The notes under the pieces are model-generated. The model worked only from the letters and a program-made list of their open reading frames with translations. It was not told the origin of the DNA and searched no databases. The translations under genes and the position numbers were made by a program. Below, piece by piece: positions 29,643 through 37,916 of a stretch of 64,000 bases of DNA; the stretch's first letter is position 1, and the number at the start of each line of letters is the position of its first letter. Origin of the DNA: Lactobacillus intestinalis (GTDB taxonomy: Bacteria > Bacillota > Bacilli > Lactobacillales > Lactobacillaceae); NCBI RefSeq assembly GCF_024397795.1, contig NZ_CP072985.1, positions 62,001 through 126,000 on the forward strand, in the 5' to 3' direction.

Positions 29643-29671
29643 AAGACGCTGAATAATCAGCGTCTTTTTTT
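29643..29671 (+). terminator. Terminator after the tRNA-like sequence
   Basis: AAGACGCTGA / TCAGCGTCTT followed by T6. A ten-base-pair stem with a four-base loop. Confidence 0.75.
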
Positions 29672-29806
29672 ATACCAATCTTTATATATAGTTTGTGAAA
29701 AATTTTTGTATTACGCTTGTGAGAAATATTTATCAAACTACTGGTACATAGGCAAATTGTTGTTTGTGAAGTTTTTTAAGAAAAGAGAGTTAACGATATG
29801 AAATTA

Positions 29807-30627
29807 GGATCACCCCCACGTGTGTGGGGAATACTTAAAGGCTGGCTTGCTAAAATGGGTGCCCACAGGATCACCCCCACGTGTGTGGGGAATACAGTAC
29901 GGTATTCCATCAAAAAACATCAAAGAAAGGATCACCCCCACGTGTGTGGGGAATACCGTGCTTATGGTCAAGGTCAAGGATTGGCTCGAGGATCACCCCC
30001 ACGTGTGTGGGGAATACACAGGAGCTATATTCGGCTCTTCACACGTCTAGGGATCACCCCCACGTGTGTGGGGAATACAGTACGGTATTCCATCAAAAAA
30101 TATCAAAGAAAGGATCACCCCCACGTGTGTGGGGAATACATGCTACTAGTGGTACTGGTACATTCTTCTATGGGATCACCCCCACGTGTGTGGGGAATAC
30201 ATCAAATGCTAGTGAAGGGTTAACGATTATTGAGGATCACCCCCACGTGTGTGGGGAATACTCATACCAGACAGCTATCAAATTGCCCGCTATAGGATCA
30301 CCCCCACGTGTGTGGGGAATACTACATCCGCTACCGTCCAATCGCTAAACTTGTAGGATCACCCCCACGTGTGTGGGGAATACTCTAAGGCGTCAATCTT
30401 TAAATATTAGGAATTTGGATCACCCCCACGTGTGTGGGGAATACCTTCCGGGAACCTTTTCCTTTCGCGCAGTCTGAGGATCACCCCCACGTGTGTGGGG
30501 AATACTAATCTGACTGATATCCCGCATTATCAATAAAAGGATCACCCCCACGTGTGTGGGGAATACTTTAAAGTGGACTGGCTTATATTTCTTTTCCCAG
30601 GATCACCCCCACGTGTGTGGGGAATAC
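29807..30627 (-). CRISPR. Type I-E CRISPR array 2 (14 identical repeats, 13 spacers)
   Basis: 28-base repeats begin at 29807 and every 61 bases to 30600; every spacer is 33 bases. Plus-strand repeat: GGATCACCCCCACGTGTG then TGGGGAATAC, differing from array 1 only in the loop (GTGT against CCAT) while the CCCCAC/GTGGGG stem is the same. crRNA sense is the minus strand. Spacers 29896-29928 and 30079-30111 differ at a single base (C/T). All 14 repeats look identical, which suggests recent or active growth. Confidence 0.98.
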
Positions 30628-30760
30628 TCTAAAAGAATCCCGCCATATCAACAATTCTTTTTTATTATACCCTTAAATTCATTTACTTTGTATTTAAAAT
30701 ATTACATTAGTCTGTGCCCTTTTCCCAATCAAAAAAGAGATTAAAATTTCAACACTATAC
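30628..30760 (-). promoter_or_regulatory. Leader of CRISPR array 2
   Basis: AT-rich sequence on the high-coordinate side of the array. A closely similar sequence follows the orphan repeat at 36816, which supports its identity as a leader rather than random flank. The cas operon is 1.4 kb away on the other side of the array, so this leader must drive the array by itself. Confidence 0.65.
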
Positions 30761-30799
30761 ATTACTTAATTCTGTATTAACCTGATAACAGGCTATAAC

Positions 30800-30833
30800 A
30801 AAAACCTTCAAAACTCAAAGAGTTCTGAAGGAA
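30800..30833 (-). terminator. Terminator after coaA
   Basis: On the minus strand CCTTCAGAACTC / GAGTTTTGAAGG with a three-base loop and TTTTTG tail. Confidence 0.8.
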
Positions 30834-30844
30834 AACTAATTACA

Positions 30845-31678
30845 TTAATAATGTCTTACATATATTCTATCAATTCGGTGCCCATGACTCTTATGCAGGA
30901 TTACATTCGCCCGGCTTTTAGTGGGAGCAATATATTCACGCAAATTTACTAGATCCACTGTTTGCCAAATTTTTTCCGCTCTATCTACAGCCACATTGAG
31001 CGGTTCATTAGCCCAATCATAGTAAAAATTTTCAGGATTATTTTTATTAATCTTCAGTAAATGCTTAAATCTATCCATAAACCAATTTTCAATTATATCT
31101 TCATTTGCATCAATGTAAATAGAACAATCAAAGAAATCACTTGTTACTACTACCCCATTTGGAGGAAGCTGTAACGTATTAATTCCTTCTATAATCAATA
31201 CATCTGGTTGAGAAATTATACCATATTTTCCTGGAACAATATCACTTAACTCTTGAGAATAAAGTGGATAGTAAACATTTTCTTTTCCACTAGTTACATC
31301 AGATAAAAAGTCACACAATAATTTCATATTGTAACTTTCTGGAAAACCTTTGCGACTCATTAAACGTCTTTTTTCTAATTCAGAATTAGGGTATAAAAAC
31401 CCATCCGTAGTCATCAGTTGAACATGAAGATTAGAATAACAACGTTTTAATAAAATCTGCAACAGTCGAGCTGTAGTCGACTTTCCCACAGCAACTGAAC
31501 CAGAAATACCAATAATAAATGGATGATTTATTTCATCAACTCCAATAAAGTGACTCTGTAATTGAGAAAGCATCTTTTTATGTTGAGCAAAGAGATGTAA
31601 AAATTTAACTAATGGGATATAGATTTCATTTACATCATTCATATCAATTACATCACCTAATGCAGCTAAATCTGTCAA
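30845..31678 (-). CDS. coaA: Pantothenate kinase (type I, CoaA), 5'-truncated
   Basis: 277 codons from a TTG at 31678 with AAAGGAT before it. The P-loop GISGSVAVGKST, the MTTDGFLYPN substrate segment and the C-terminal SHGHRIDRIYVRHY are typical of prokaryotic type I pantothenate kinase, the first step of coenzyme A synthesis. The family normally has about 35-45 more N-terminal residues before TDLAALGDVID; here that part is replaced by a LysR fragment. The catalytic core is intact, so activity is possible but doubtful, and the gene has no obvious promoter of its own. Confidence 0.75.
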   Translation of the reverse strand: MTDLAALGDVIDMNDVNEIYIPLVKFLHLFAQHKKMLSQLQSHFIGVDEINHPFIIGISGSVAVGKSTTARLLQILLKRCYSNLHVQLMTTDGFLYPNSELEKRRLMSRKGFPESYNMKLLCDFLSDVTSGKENVYYPLYSQELSDIVPGKYGIISQPDVLIIEGINTLQLPPNGVVVTSDFFDCSIYIDANEDIIENWFMDRFKHLLKINKNNPENFYYDWANEPLNVAVDRAEKIWQTVDLVNLREYIAPTKSRANVILHKSHGHRIDRIYVRHY

Positions 31679-31796
31679 TATCCTTTATTGCTTTGCTAAT
31701 TGCAGGTTGAGATACATGCAAGATCTTAGCGCTTTTAGTTAAATTAAAGTCATTATCAACCACTGTTAATAAATACCTAATATTATCAATGTCCAC
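31653..31796 (-). pseudogene. LysR-family regulator, N-terminal fragment
   Basis: GTG 31796 follows AGGAAGAGG with normal spacing. The 47 residues are a LysR HTH: VDIDNIRYLLTVVDNDFNLT and SAKILHVSQPAISKAIKD, then seven unrelated residues and a stop. All the rest of the regulator is missing, and the reading runs straight into the truncated coaA (26-base overlap). This looks like a deletion or recombination junction near 31675. Confidence 0.7.
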
Positions 31797-31833
31797 CAGT
31801 ACCTCTTCCTTTCGTCAAAGTTAAAAACTACTT

Positions 31834-33405
31834 TTACTTATCATTTTTAATATTCATTACCGGTTCTTCGAAAATTCTAGCATCCATTTCCTTCAAGTTT
31901 TTACTAATAATAGGTTTAAAGTCCATTTGATCTAGAACATCTTTTTGTAAGTCGATTCCCGGTGCAATTTCCACTAGTTCGAGTCTATCTTTAACTAATC
32001 TAAAGACTGCACGTTCCGTTACATACCAAACTTCTTGCTTGCTATCATAAGCAACCTTACCTGAGAATGTGATTTGCTGAACATGTTTTACAAACTTCTT
32101 TACTTTACCTTCTTGAATAATGTGTAACTTACCATCTTTAATTTCTTCTTTAAGTCCACCAGCCGTGAAAGTACCAGTAAAGACAATCTTTGAGGTATAT
32201 TGTGTAATATCAACAAATCCACCAGTACCAGCAATCTTTGGACCAAATTTAGAAACATTCAAGTTTCCTTTTTCATCAGCTTCAGCTAAACCTAAGTACG
32301 TAGCATCTAACCCCCCGCCATTATAGAAATCAAACATATATGGTTCATCAATAGTAGCTTGAGGGGCAATAGCAGTACCAAAGCTCCCACCACCAAGTGA
32401 AGTACCACCAAAAGTACCGGCTTCCACGGTAGTAACGATATTATCAGATAAACCTTCTTCTTTCATTACCATTGCACAATACATTGGATATTGACCAATA
32501 CCAAAATTTACACAATGATCTGTTTCTGGATTGAAGATAAAAGCAGCTCTTCTAGCAATTACCTTCTTCTTATCAAGAGGAAGATCTAATTGCTGAGCAT
32601 CTTTTACAATATTAGATTTGATAATATCGGGATTATAGATATAATCTGTAGTTTGCTTAGTCATTTCAGGATTATCAGTTGGAACTACATAATCTACCAA
32701 AACTCCTGGAACACGAGCTGCCTTAGGGTCTAAGCTTCCAGCTTTTACTACTTTCTTAACTTGAACAATCACTTTACCGCCATTATTATGAGCCGCCATG
32801 GCTACAGCAGTTACATCCATCGTTAATGGTTCATCATCAAAAGTGATGTTTCCATTTTCATCAGCATAAGTACCACGGAAAATAGCTACGTCAGGTTTCG
32901 GGGTTTCATAAGCTAAATAATCTTTACCATGAATCTTAATTCTATTAACTAAAGTTGAATTCTTAGCAGCTTCGTTCAAACGACCTCCGTCATTTTCAGG
33001 GTCAACGAAAGTTCCTAATCCAGTATGAGTTACCAAAACCGGTCTGTGAGCTGCAGCATCTCTAAAGAGCTGTGAAATTGTGCCTTGTGGGAAGTTAAAT
33101 GCTTCAAATTCATTTGCTGCAACCATTGGAGCCAATTTTGGAGCTAAGGACCAAAGTCCACCAACTACTCGACGTAGCATCCCTTTTTCAGCAAAATTTT
33201 CAACTGCTGATCCATTATTGTCTCCAATACCGCATCCATACCAAACATCTAATGCCTTTGGATGACCAGTTTCTTGGTATCTAGCCTTCATCTTTTCCAA
33301 AATTTCTTCAGCTACATCTGTACTCAAGCATCCATCAAGAGCAACAGTAGCGTTATCTGGTACTAATTCGGCTGCGGTCTTACTATCAATAACTTTAACT
33401 GACAT
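31834..33405 (-). CDS. Acyl-CoA transferase (propionate/acetate CoA-transferase family, YdiF-like)
   Basis: 523 residues, both alpha and beta CoA-transferase domains in one chain. VTTVEAGTFGGTSLGGGSFG holds the catalytic glutamate that forms the glutamyl-CoA intermediate. The family moves CoA between short-chain acids (acetate, propionate, butyrate, lactate, crotonate). Upstream on the same strand are a FabK-like flavoprotein and a crotonase, separated by a terminator; a promoter with a likely CcpA site precedes this gene. Physiological substrates are not deducible. Confidence 0.88.
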   Translation of the reverse strand: MSVKVIDSKTAAELVPDNATVALDGCLSTDVAEEILEKMKARYQETGHPKALDVWYGCGIGDNNGSAVENFAEKGMLRRVVGGLWSLAPKLAPMVAANEFEAFNFPQGTISQLFRDAAAHRPVLVTHTGLGTFVDPENDGGRLNEAAKNSTLVNRIKIHGKDYLAYETPKPDVAIFRGTYADENGNITFDDEPLTMDVTAVAMAAHNNGGKVIVQVKKVVKAGSLDPKAARVPGVLVDYVVPTDNPEMTKQTTDYIYNPDIIKSNIVKDAQQLDLPLDKKKVIARRAAFIFNPETDHCVNFGIGQYPMYCAMVMKEEGLSDNIVTTVEAGTFGGTSLGGGSFGTAIAPQATIDEPYMFDFYNGGGLDATYLGLAEADEKGNLNVSKFGPKIAGTGGFVDITQYTSKIVFTGTFTAGGLKEEIKDGKLHIIQEGKVKKFVKHVQQITFSGKVAYDSKQEVWYVTERAVFRLVKDRLELVEIAPGIDLQKDVLDQMDFKPIISKNLKEMDARIFEEPVMNIKNDK

Positions 33406-33544
33406 AAAATTTTCCTCCTAGCTATAAGCTGTTAGTAATCCTACATTTCTACTGAATTGGAAACCAGATGAGTTAATGATGATTTTGAGAGCCATTTTCA
33501 ACTAGTAGAATTTTAAATTCTTGGATTTCTTCTTTACGTTTATA

Positions 33545-33563
33545 AGATAACGCTTACATTATA
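33545..33563 (-). promoter_or_regulatory. Promoter -10 box and cre-like site of the CoA-transferase gene
   Basis: Minus-strand TATAAT at 33563-33558 is directly followed by a cre-like sequence (TGTAAGCGTTATCT on the minus strand, 33558-33545), two mismatches from the CcpA consensus. Position immediately downstream of the -10 would repress when sugars are plentiful. Confidence 0.5.
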
Positions 33564-33622
33564 GATTGTGAAATCATTAATTTTCAGTATGGATATAACC
33601 ATAAGTTATAGCTTATCAAAAA

Positions 33623-33657
33623 AATAAAGGCAAAAGTACTTTTGCCTCTATTTTTTA
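33623..33657. terminator. Bidirectional terminator after the FabK-like gene
   Basis: AGGCAAAAG / CTTTTGCCT with A and T runs on both sides; separates the CoA-transferase from the two genes upstream. Confidence 0.8.
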
Positions 33658-33674
33658 ACTTTTAATATTAATAA

Positions 33675-34613
33675 TTACATAATTTCGATTTTTTGGTCTA
33701 AGATTCTTTGAGCATCATCCATTAAGTCTTTAACAATTTCTGCAGCAGGTTTAGATTCCTTGATCATTCCAGCTACTTCACCAGCCATAAAGAAGCTCTT
33801 ATCTGGATCATCTTCTCTAACCCCTACATACAAGCTTTTATTTAATGCAGAGTTAAATTCGTCTCTTGAAACTCCGGTCTTTTCAAGTTCGAATAACTTA
33901 CCCGCTTCTTCATTAGCGATACCACGAGTAGCACCACCTTTAATAGTTGAACCTACTACAGCCGTACCAGTATCAGTTGCATTAATTACAGCTTTACGCC
34001 AGTTATCACCTACAGGACTTTCCTTAGCAATTGAGAAGATAGTCCCACATTGTACTCCTTCAGCACCTGCTACGAAGGCTTCTACAACTCCTCGACCATC
34101 ACCAATACCACCAGCTGCAATTAATGGAATGTTAATGGCATCAGCAATTTGAGGCCATAATACCATAGAAGTAGTACCGCCAATATGGCCACCGGCTTCC
34201 ATACCCTCAACAATGACTCTGTCAGCACCCATTTCTTCCATTTTCTTAGCAATCTTAACATTAGGAATAACTGGCAAAACTTTAATTCCTGCTCCTTTTA
34301 AATCTTTCATATATGGCTTAGGAGTACCCGCACCAGTAGTTACTACCTTAACACCTTCATCAATAATAACTTTAACGTGTTCTGGGGTATTTTTATCCAT
34401 TAACATCAAATTGACAGCAAATGACTTATCGGTTAATTTCTTAGCTTTTTGAATTTGTTCTCTTAATTCATCAGGAGTTTTACCACCAGCTGCAATAATT
34501 CCTAATCCACCACCATTTGATACAGCAGCAGCTAAGTCAGCCGTAGCAACTTCTTGCATAGCACCTTGAATAACAGGGTACGTAATACCTAATAATTCTG
34601 TAACACGATTCAT
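33675..34613 (-). CDS. FabK/nitronate monooxygenase-family flavoprotein
   Basis: 312 residues, TIM-barrel FMN enzyme. PVIQGAMQEVATADLAAAV, SNGGGLGIIAAG, GMEAGGHIGGTTSM and AAGGIGDGRGVVEAFVAGAEGVQCGT are all typical; the GMEAGGHIG string is closest to FabK enoyl-ACP reductases, though nitronate monooxygenases share it. Being next to a crotonase (50 bases apart) it may reduce an enoyl thioester. Without fab genes nearby, a role in general fatty-acid synthesis is uncertain. Confidence 0.82.
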   Translation of the reverse strand: MNRVTELLGITYPVIQGAMQEVATADLAAAVSNGGGLGIIAAGGKTPDELREQIQKAKKLTDKSFAVNLMLMDKNTPEHVKVIIDEGVKVVTTGAGTPKPYMKDLKGAGIKVLPVIPNVKIAKKMEEMGADRVIVEGMEAGGHIGGTTSMVLWPQIADAINIPLIAAGGIGDGRGVVEAFVAGAEGVQCGTIFSIAKESPVGDNWRKAVINATDTGTAVVGSTIKGGATRGIANEEAGKLFELEKTGVSRDEFNSALNKSLYVGVREDDPDKSFFMAGEVAGMIKESKPAAEIVKDLMDDAQRILDQKIEIM

Positions 34614-34662
34614 AATATGTTCTCCTTTTAATATGCTTAACTATAATCTTTATCTTATGTAA

Positions 34663-35457
34663 CTACTTACCAATAAAATGCTTAGGTCTCTTTTCAACGA
34701 ATGCTGCCATACCTTCTTTTTGATCTTGAGTATCAAACATTTCACCCCAAATTTGACTTTCAAGATCGATAGCAACATCAAGTGGTAAGTCAGCTCCGCG
34801 ATCCACTGAATATTTAGCACGAGCTACTGATAATGGGGCATTCTTCATAATCTTATGAGCAATTTCAATTGCTTTATCCATCAATTCCTCAGGTTCAGCA
34901 ATTTCATCAAATAAACCGATTCTATAAGCTTCTTTAGCGTCAATCATATCACAAGTAGCAATTAACTCCTTAGCTTTTCCACGACCTACAACACGTGTTA
35001 AACGTTGAGTTCCACCAAATCCTGGTATAATACCTAAACCAGTTTCTGGTTGACCAACTTTAGCATTGGTAGAAGCAATTCTCATATCACATGAACATGC
35101 AAGTTCACAACCACCGCCTAATGCATATCCATTTACAGCAGCAATTACAAATTGTGGTAAGTGTTCAATTTCACCAAATGATGAGTGAGCTAACTTAGAT
35201 AACTTCAAAGCTTCAGTTACATTATCATTTTGCATTTCTTTAATGTCAGCACCTGCAACAAATGACTTAGCACCAGACCCAGTGACGATAACAACTCGAA
35301 TATCTTCTCTACCCTTTACTTCTCTTAAAGCATCACCGATATCCTTTAAAGTAGCTAAGTTTAAAGCGTTTAAAGCTTTAGGACGGTTAATAGTTAAAAC
35401 AGCAATACCTTCTTCAGGTTCTTCTAATAATACGTTTTCATAATTATTAAAACTCAT
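34663..35457 (-). CDS. Enoyl-CoA hydratase/crotonase family protein
   Basis: 264 residues from ATG 35457 (AAAGGAC upstream); the longer 274-residue reading has no ribosome site. Crotonase motifs: FVAGADIKEM (oxyanion-hole segment), NGYALGGGCELA and ETGLGIIPGFGGTQRL with both catalytic glutamates. It probably hydrates short enoyl-CoA such as crotonyl-CoA. It is the first gene of a two-gene unit with the FabK-like enzyme; thiolase and acyl-CoA dehydrogenase genes are not in the window. Confidence 0.9.
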   Translation of the reverse strand: MSFNNYENVLLEEPEEGIAVLTINRPKALNALNLATLKDIGDALREVKGREDIRVVIVTGSGAKSFVAGADIKEMQNDNVTEALKLSKLAHSSFGEIEHLPQFVIAAVNGYALGGGCELACSCDMRIASTNAKVGQPETGLGIIPGFGGTQRLTRVVGRGKAKELIATCDMIDAKEAYRIGLFDEIAEPEELMDKAIEIAHKIMKNAPLSVARAKYSVDRGADLPLDVAIDLESQIWGEMFDTQDQKEGMAAFVEKRPKHFIGK

Positions 35458-35761
35458 GATTTTTGTCCTTTCAAAAAACAAACTCATCTTTTGCTCTCAT
35501 CGCCATTAATTCTTGTTCAAGTCTACACAAAATTCAAATTTGCTATTTTAACTATTAATTTTTACTTATTGTTACAATTGCTTGTGACTGTAAGAATTAA
35601 CTCATGTATAAAAAATAGTTATTGGTTTTATAACGCTTTAAGAAATTCACTAATTTTTTCACATTCCATTCTAGAAATCGCTTTCACAGATAGGGATGAG
35701 CTAACTTATAACTTTTATTAATTCCTAGTATAACAATTTGTATTAGACTACTTTCGCTCGT

Positions 35762-35791
35762 TTGAAAGCGTTTACTGTGCGTGGCTATAAT
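35762..35791 (+). promoter_or_regulatory. Promoter and cre site of the glycerol facilitator remnant
   Basis: TTGAAA (35762-35767), 18-base spacer, TATAAT (35786-35791). TGAAAGCGTTTACT (35763-35776) overlaps the -35 and matches the CcpA cre consensus except for the last base, so this gene was catabolite controlled. The 300 bases before it hold no gene. Confidence 0.65.
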
Positions 35792-35827
35792 CGCAGTAGA
35801 AATATGTTTAAAAAGGAGTGAAAGTAT

Positions 35828-36583
35828 ATGTCTGGTCCATGGATATCTCGTTATATTGCAGAATTTTTTGGAACTGCAATTTTAGTAATATTAGGTAACG
35901 GTGCAGTTGCCAATTCGTTTTTAAAGGGAACTACAGCTAATGGAACAAATGGTCAATCAAACGGTGGTTGGAATTTTATCGCTTGGGGGTTTGGCTTTGG
36001 AGTAATGCTTCCAGCTATGTTGTTTGGTTCCATTTCGGGTAACCATATTAATCCAGCTATTACTATAGGTGAAGCTGCTTGTGGAGTTTTTCCTTGAGCT
36101 CATGTAGTTCCTTATATTGTTGCGCAAATGTTAGGAGCAATAAGTGGTCAACTACTTGTAGTAGCGATTTACTGGATTTACTTTAAAAATACCCCTGATG
36201 ATCCGGGAGCAATTCTAGCTTGCTTCTCTACAGGGGATGCTTTAGATAATAAGTTAAATGGTTTTGTAACAGAATTTATTGATACAGCAATTTTAGGATT
36301 TATTGCTATGGGATTATATCGCGGAATGTTCTTTAAACAATCTATTGATATTGCTAATATCGGGATTGGTCTTGTAATTACTGCATTGGTAATGGCCGGA
36401 GGAGGCCCAACCGGACCAGCTCTTAATCCCGCTCGTGATCTTGGTCCACGGATTGTTCATGCAATTTTACCCATTCCCAATAAAGGTGGTTCAAATTGGG
36501 GCTATAGTTGGATTCCCGTAGTTGCTACTACTTTAGGGTGTATTTTAGGAATTTGGCTTTATAAAATTTCATTTGGATTATAA
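35828..36583 (+). pseudogene. Aquaporin/glycerol facilitator (GlpF-like), one nonsense codon
   Basis: The frame is continuous for 252 codons except a TGA at 36095-36097, where GVFPxAHVV expects Trp (TGG to TGA). Both MIP pore motifs are intact: NHINPAITIG and GPALNPARDLGPR. Six hydrophobic segments are present. Ribosome site AAAAGGAGTG is good. A single recent mutation, an error in the read, or UGA read-through would each explain it. The family carries glycerol, water, lactic acid or small solutes. Confidence 0.8.
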
Positions 36584-36617
36584 TTCACTATGAAGAATAT
36601 AAAATTGATGTAAAATG

Positions 36618-36673
36618 AAAATCTCTATTAAATCTTGGAAGATAGTTAACCTTGATTTAATGGAGATTTTTTG
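36618..36673 (+). terminator. Terminator after the glycerol facilitator
   Basis: AAATCTCTATTAAATC / GATTTAATGGAGATTTTTT stem with T run. Confidence 0.75.
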
Positions 36674-36788
36674 ACTTAATAGACTATAAAACAACTTCTG
36701 AAAATTTAAAAGTTCAGGAAAAATAAATTTCACTTTTAAAAAATATTACTTAATCATGAGACTTCATACACGATTAATAGCTCGACTA

Positions 36789-36940
36789 TTATAACCCCCA
36801 CACACGTGGGGAATACACTAAAAAACCCCATCATATCAACAACCCTTTCTTATATATCCTCAAATTTATTTACTTTATATTTAAAATATCATATTTTACT
36901 CTTTCTCCCCTCAAAAAAGGAGTGAAAATTTTTCACCCCT
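36789..36940 (-). repeat. Relic CRISPR: one repeat plus leader copy
   Basis: 36789-36816 is a type I-E repeat (TTATAACCCCCACACACG then TGGGGAATAC); its loop is ACAC, the reverse complement of the array 2 loop. The next 100 bases match the leader of array 2 in order: ACTAAAA, CATATCAACAA, TTATTTACTTT, TATTTAAAATAT and CTCAAAAAAG have direct counterparts at 30628-30750. No spacer or second repeat remains. Same orientation as the two arrays. Confidence 0.75.
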
Positions 36941-36941
36941 T
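36912..36941 (-). terminator. Minus-strand terminator
   Basis: AAGGGGTGAAAAA / TTTTCACTCCTT followed by T run on the minus strand; ends the small pseudogene just upstream and lies at the far end of the relic leader. Confidence 0.65.
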
Positions 36942-36945
36942 AGTC

Positions 36946-37253
36946 TTATTCATCATCTTCAATTTTAAAAACCTCATGCCAAGTATAATCCAAAAGGCTT
37001 TTACCATCTATACTAGGCAACGGTTCTAGATGTGACCACCATGCATCCTGATATTGAGTAGACAATTTCTGATAAGATTTAAAATCTCTCACATCTAAAG
37101 TAATAAAAAGTTGGCTACTCTTTTTATCTAATATATAATTGATTTTTCAATTCCTACTTCTTGCAGTTCAGCACACTTTAACTTATCAAAATTCCAGTTA
37201 TCAATGCTATCAACTAAATCTAAATTTACTTGGACAACTTTTCATAGTTCCAT
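36946..37253 (-). pseudogene. Small hypothetical protein, degenerate
   Basis: From ATG 37253 the frame hits TGA after MEL, then continues (KVVQVNLDLVDSIDNWNFDK ...) to a TAG; a different frame then gives DKKSSQLFITLDVRDFKSYQ and ends KIEDDE at 36946. At least one nonsense codon and one frameshift are needed, so this is a dead gene of about 100 codons. Family not recognised. Confidence 0.5.
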
Positions 37254-37282
37254 AATTATCATACCTTTCAATTCAGATTAAT

Positions 37283-37916
37283 TTATTTTTCCTCATCGCC
37301 ATAACGTTCTCTAGTAATTTCATCAAGAGACTTGCCACGCGTCTTAGGTGTCCAAATAGTCCCAATAATTAATGAAATCGCTAAGAATATAATCATTAAA
37401 GTTTCCGCAGCTTTGAAACCCATTGAAGTTAAAATAGTGGGAAAAACAATCTACCAAATTCCGGCACTTCCTCTTACTGCAAAAAACATAAATCCTTGGG
37501 CACCGGCACGATATTTTGTGGGGAAGAGTTCAGTTGACCATAATGCGTACCATGCTTGCGCACCAATTCCTGCGGAAATCCCCCATAAAGTTACGAAGGT
37601 GATTAAAGCTGGCCATCCCATACCAATGTAGGCTAAAATAACCCAGGAAATTAAAGCCATCAATGCGCCTACACAGAAGAAAATTCTGTGATTTCACTTA
37701 TCTCCATGAAGAGCAAAACCAAAATATCCTGCTAAAGCAGTAAATGCCAATAAAACAGCCTTGAAGAATATTAGCTTGAGTATTGCTTAAACCACCTACT
37801 GTTTCATATACATATGGCATGAAGAATCCCATTGCACCAACCACTAGGTTCCAAAACATGTAAACACCAATTAAGAATAAAACCAACATTATTTCTAAGT
37901 TCCTTCTTGCTAACGA
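37283..37916 (-). pseudogene. MFS sugar-porter C-terminal remnant
   Basis: Pieces in different frames give VYMFWNLVVGAMGFFMPYVY (37889 downward), ELFPTKYRAGAQGFMFFAVR (about 37500) and TPKTRGKSLDEITRERYGDE ending at 37283. The last has the PxTxGxSLDEI signature of sugar-porter MFS proteins. There are at least two frameshifts and stop codons, and the N-terminal half is absent: homology stops at about 37916, where the AraC remnant of the opposite strand begins. Confidence 0.75.

Noticed and set aside
29798-30348. Open reading frames of 76-155 codons across array 2 (and 18381-18596 across array 1)
   Set aside because: They are translations of CRISPR repeats and spacers, with the repeat peptide recurring every 20 residues; no gene.
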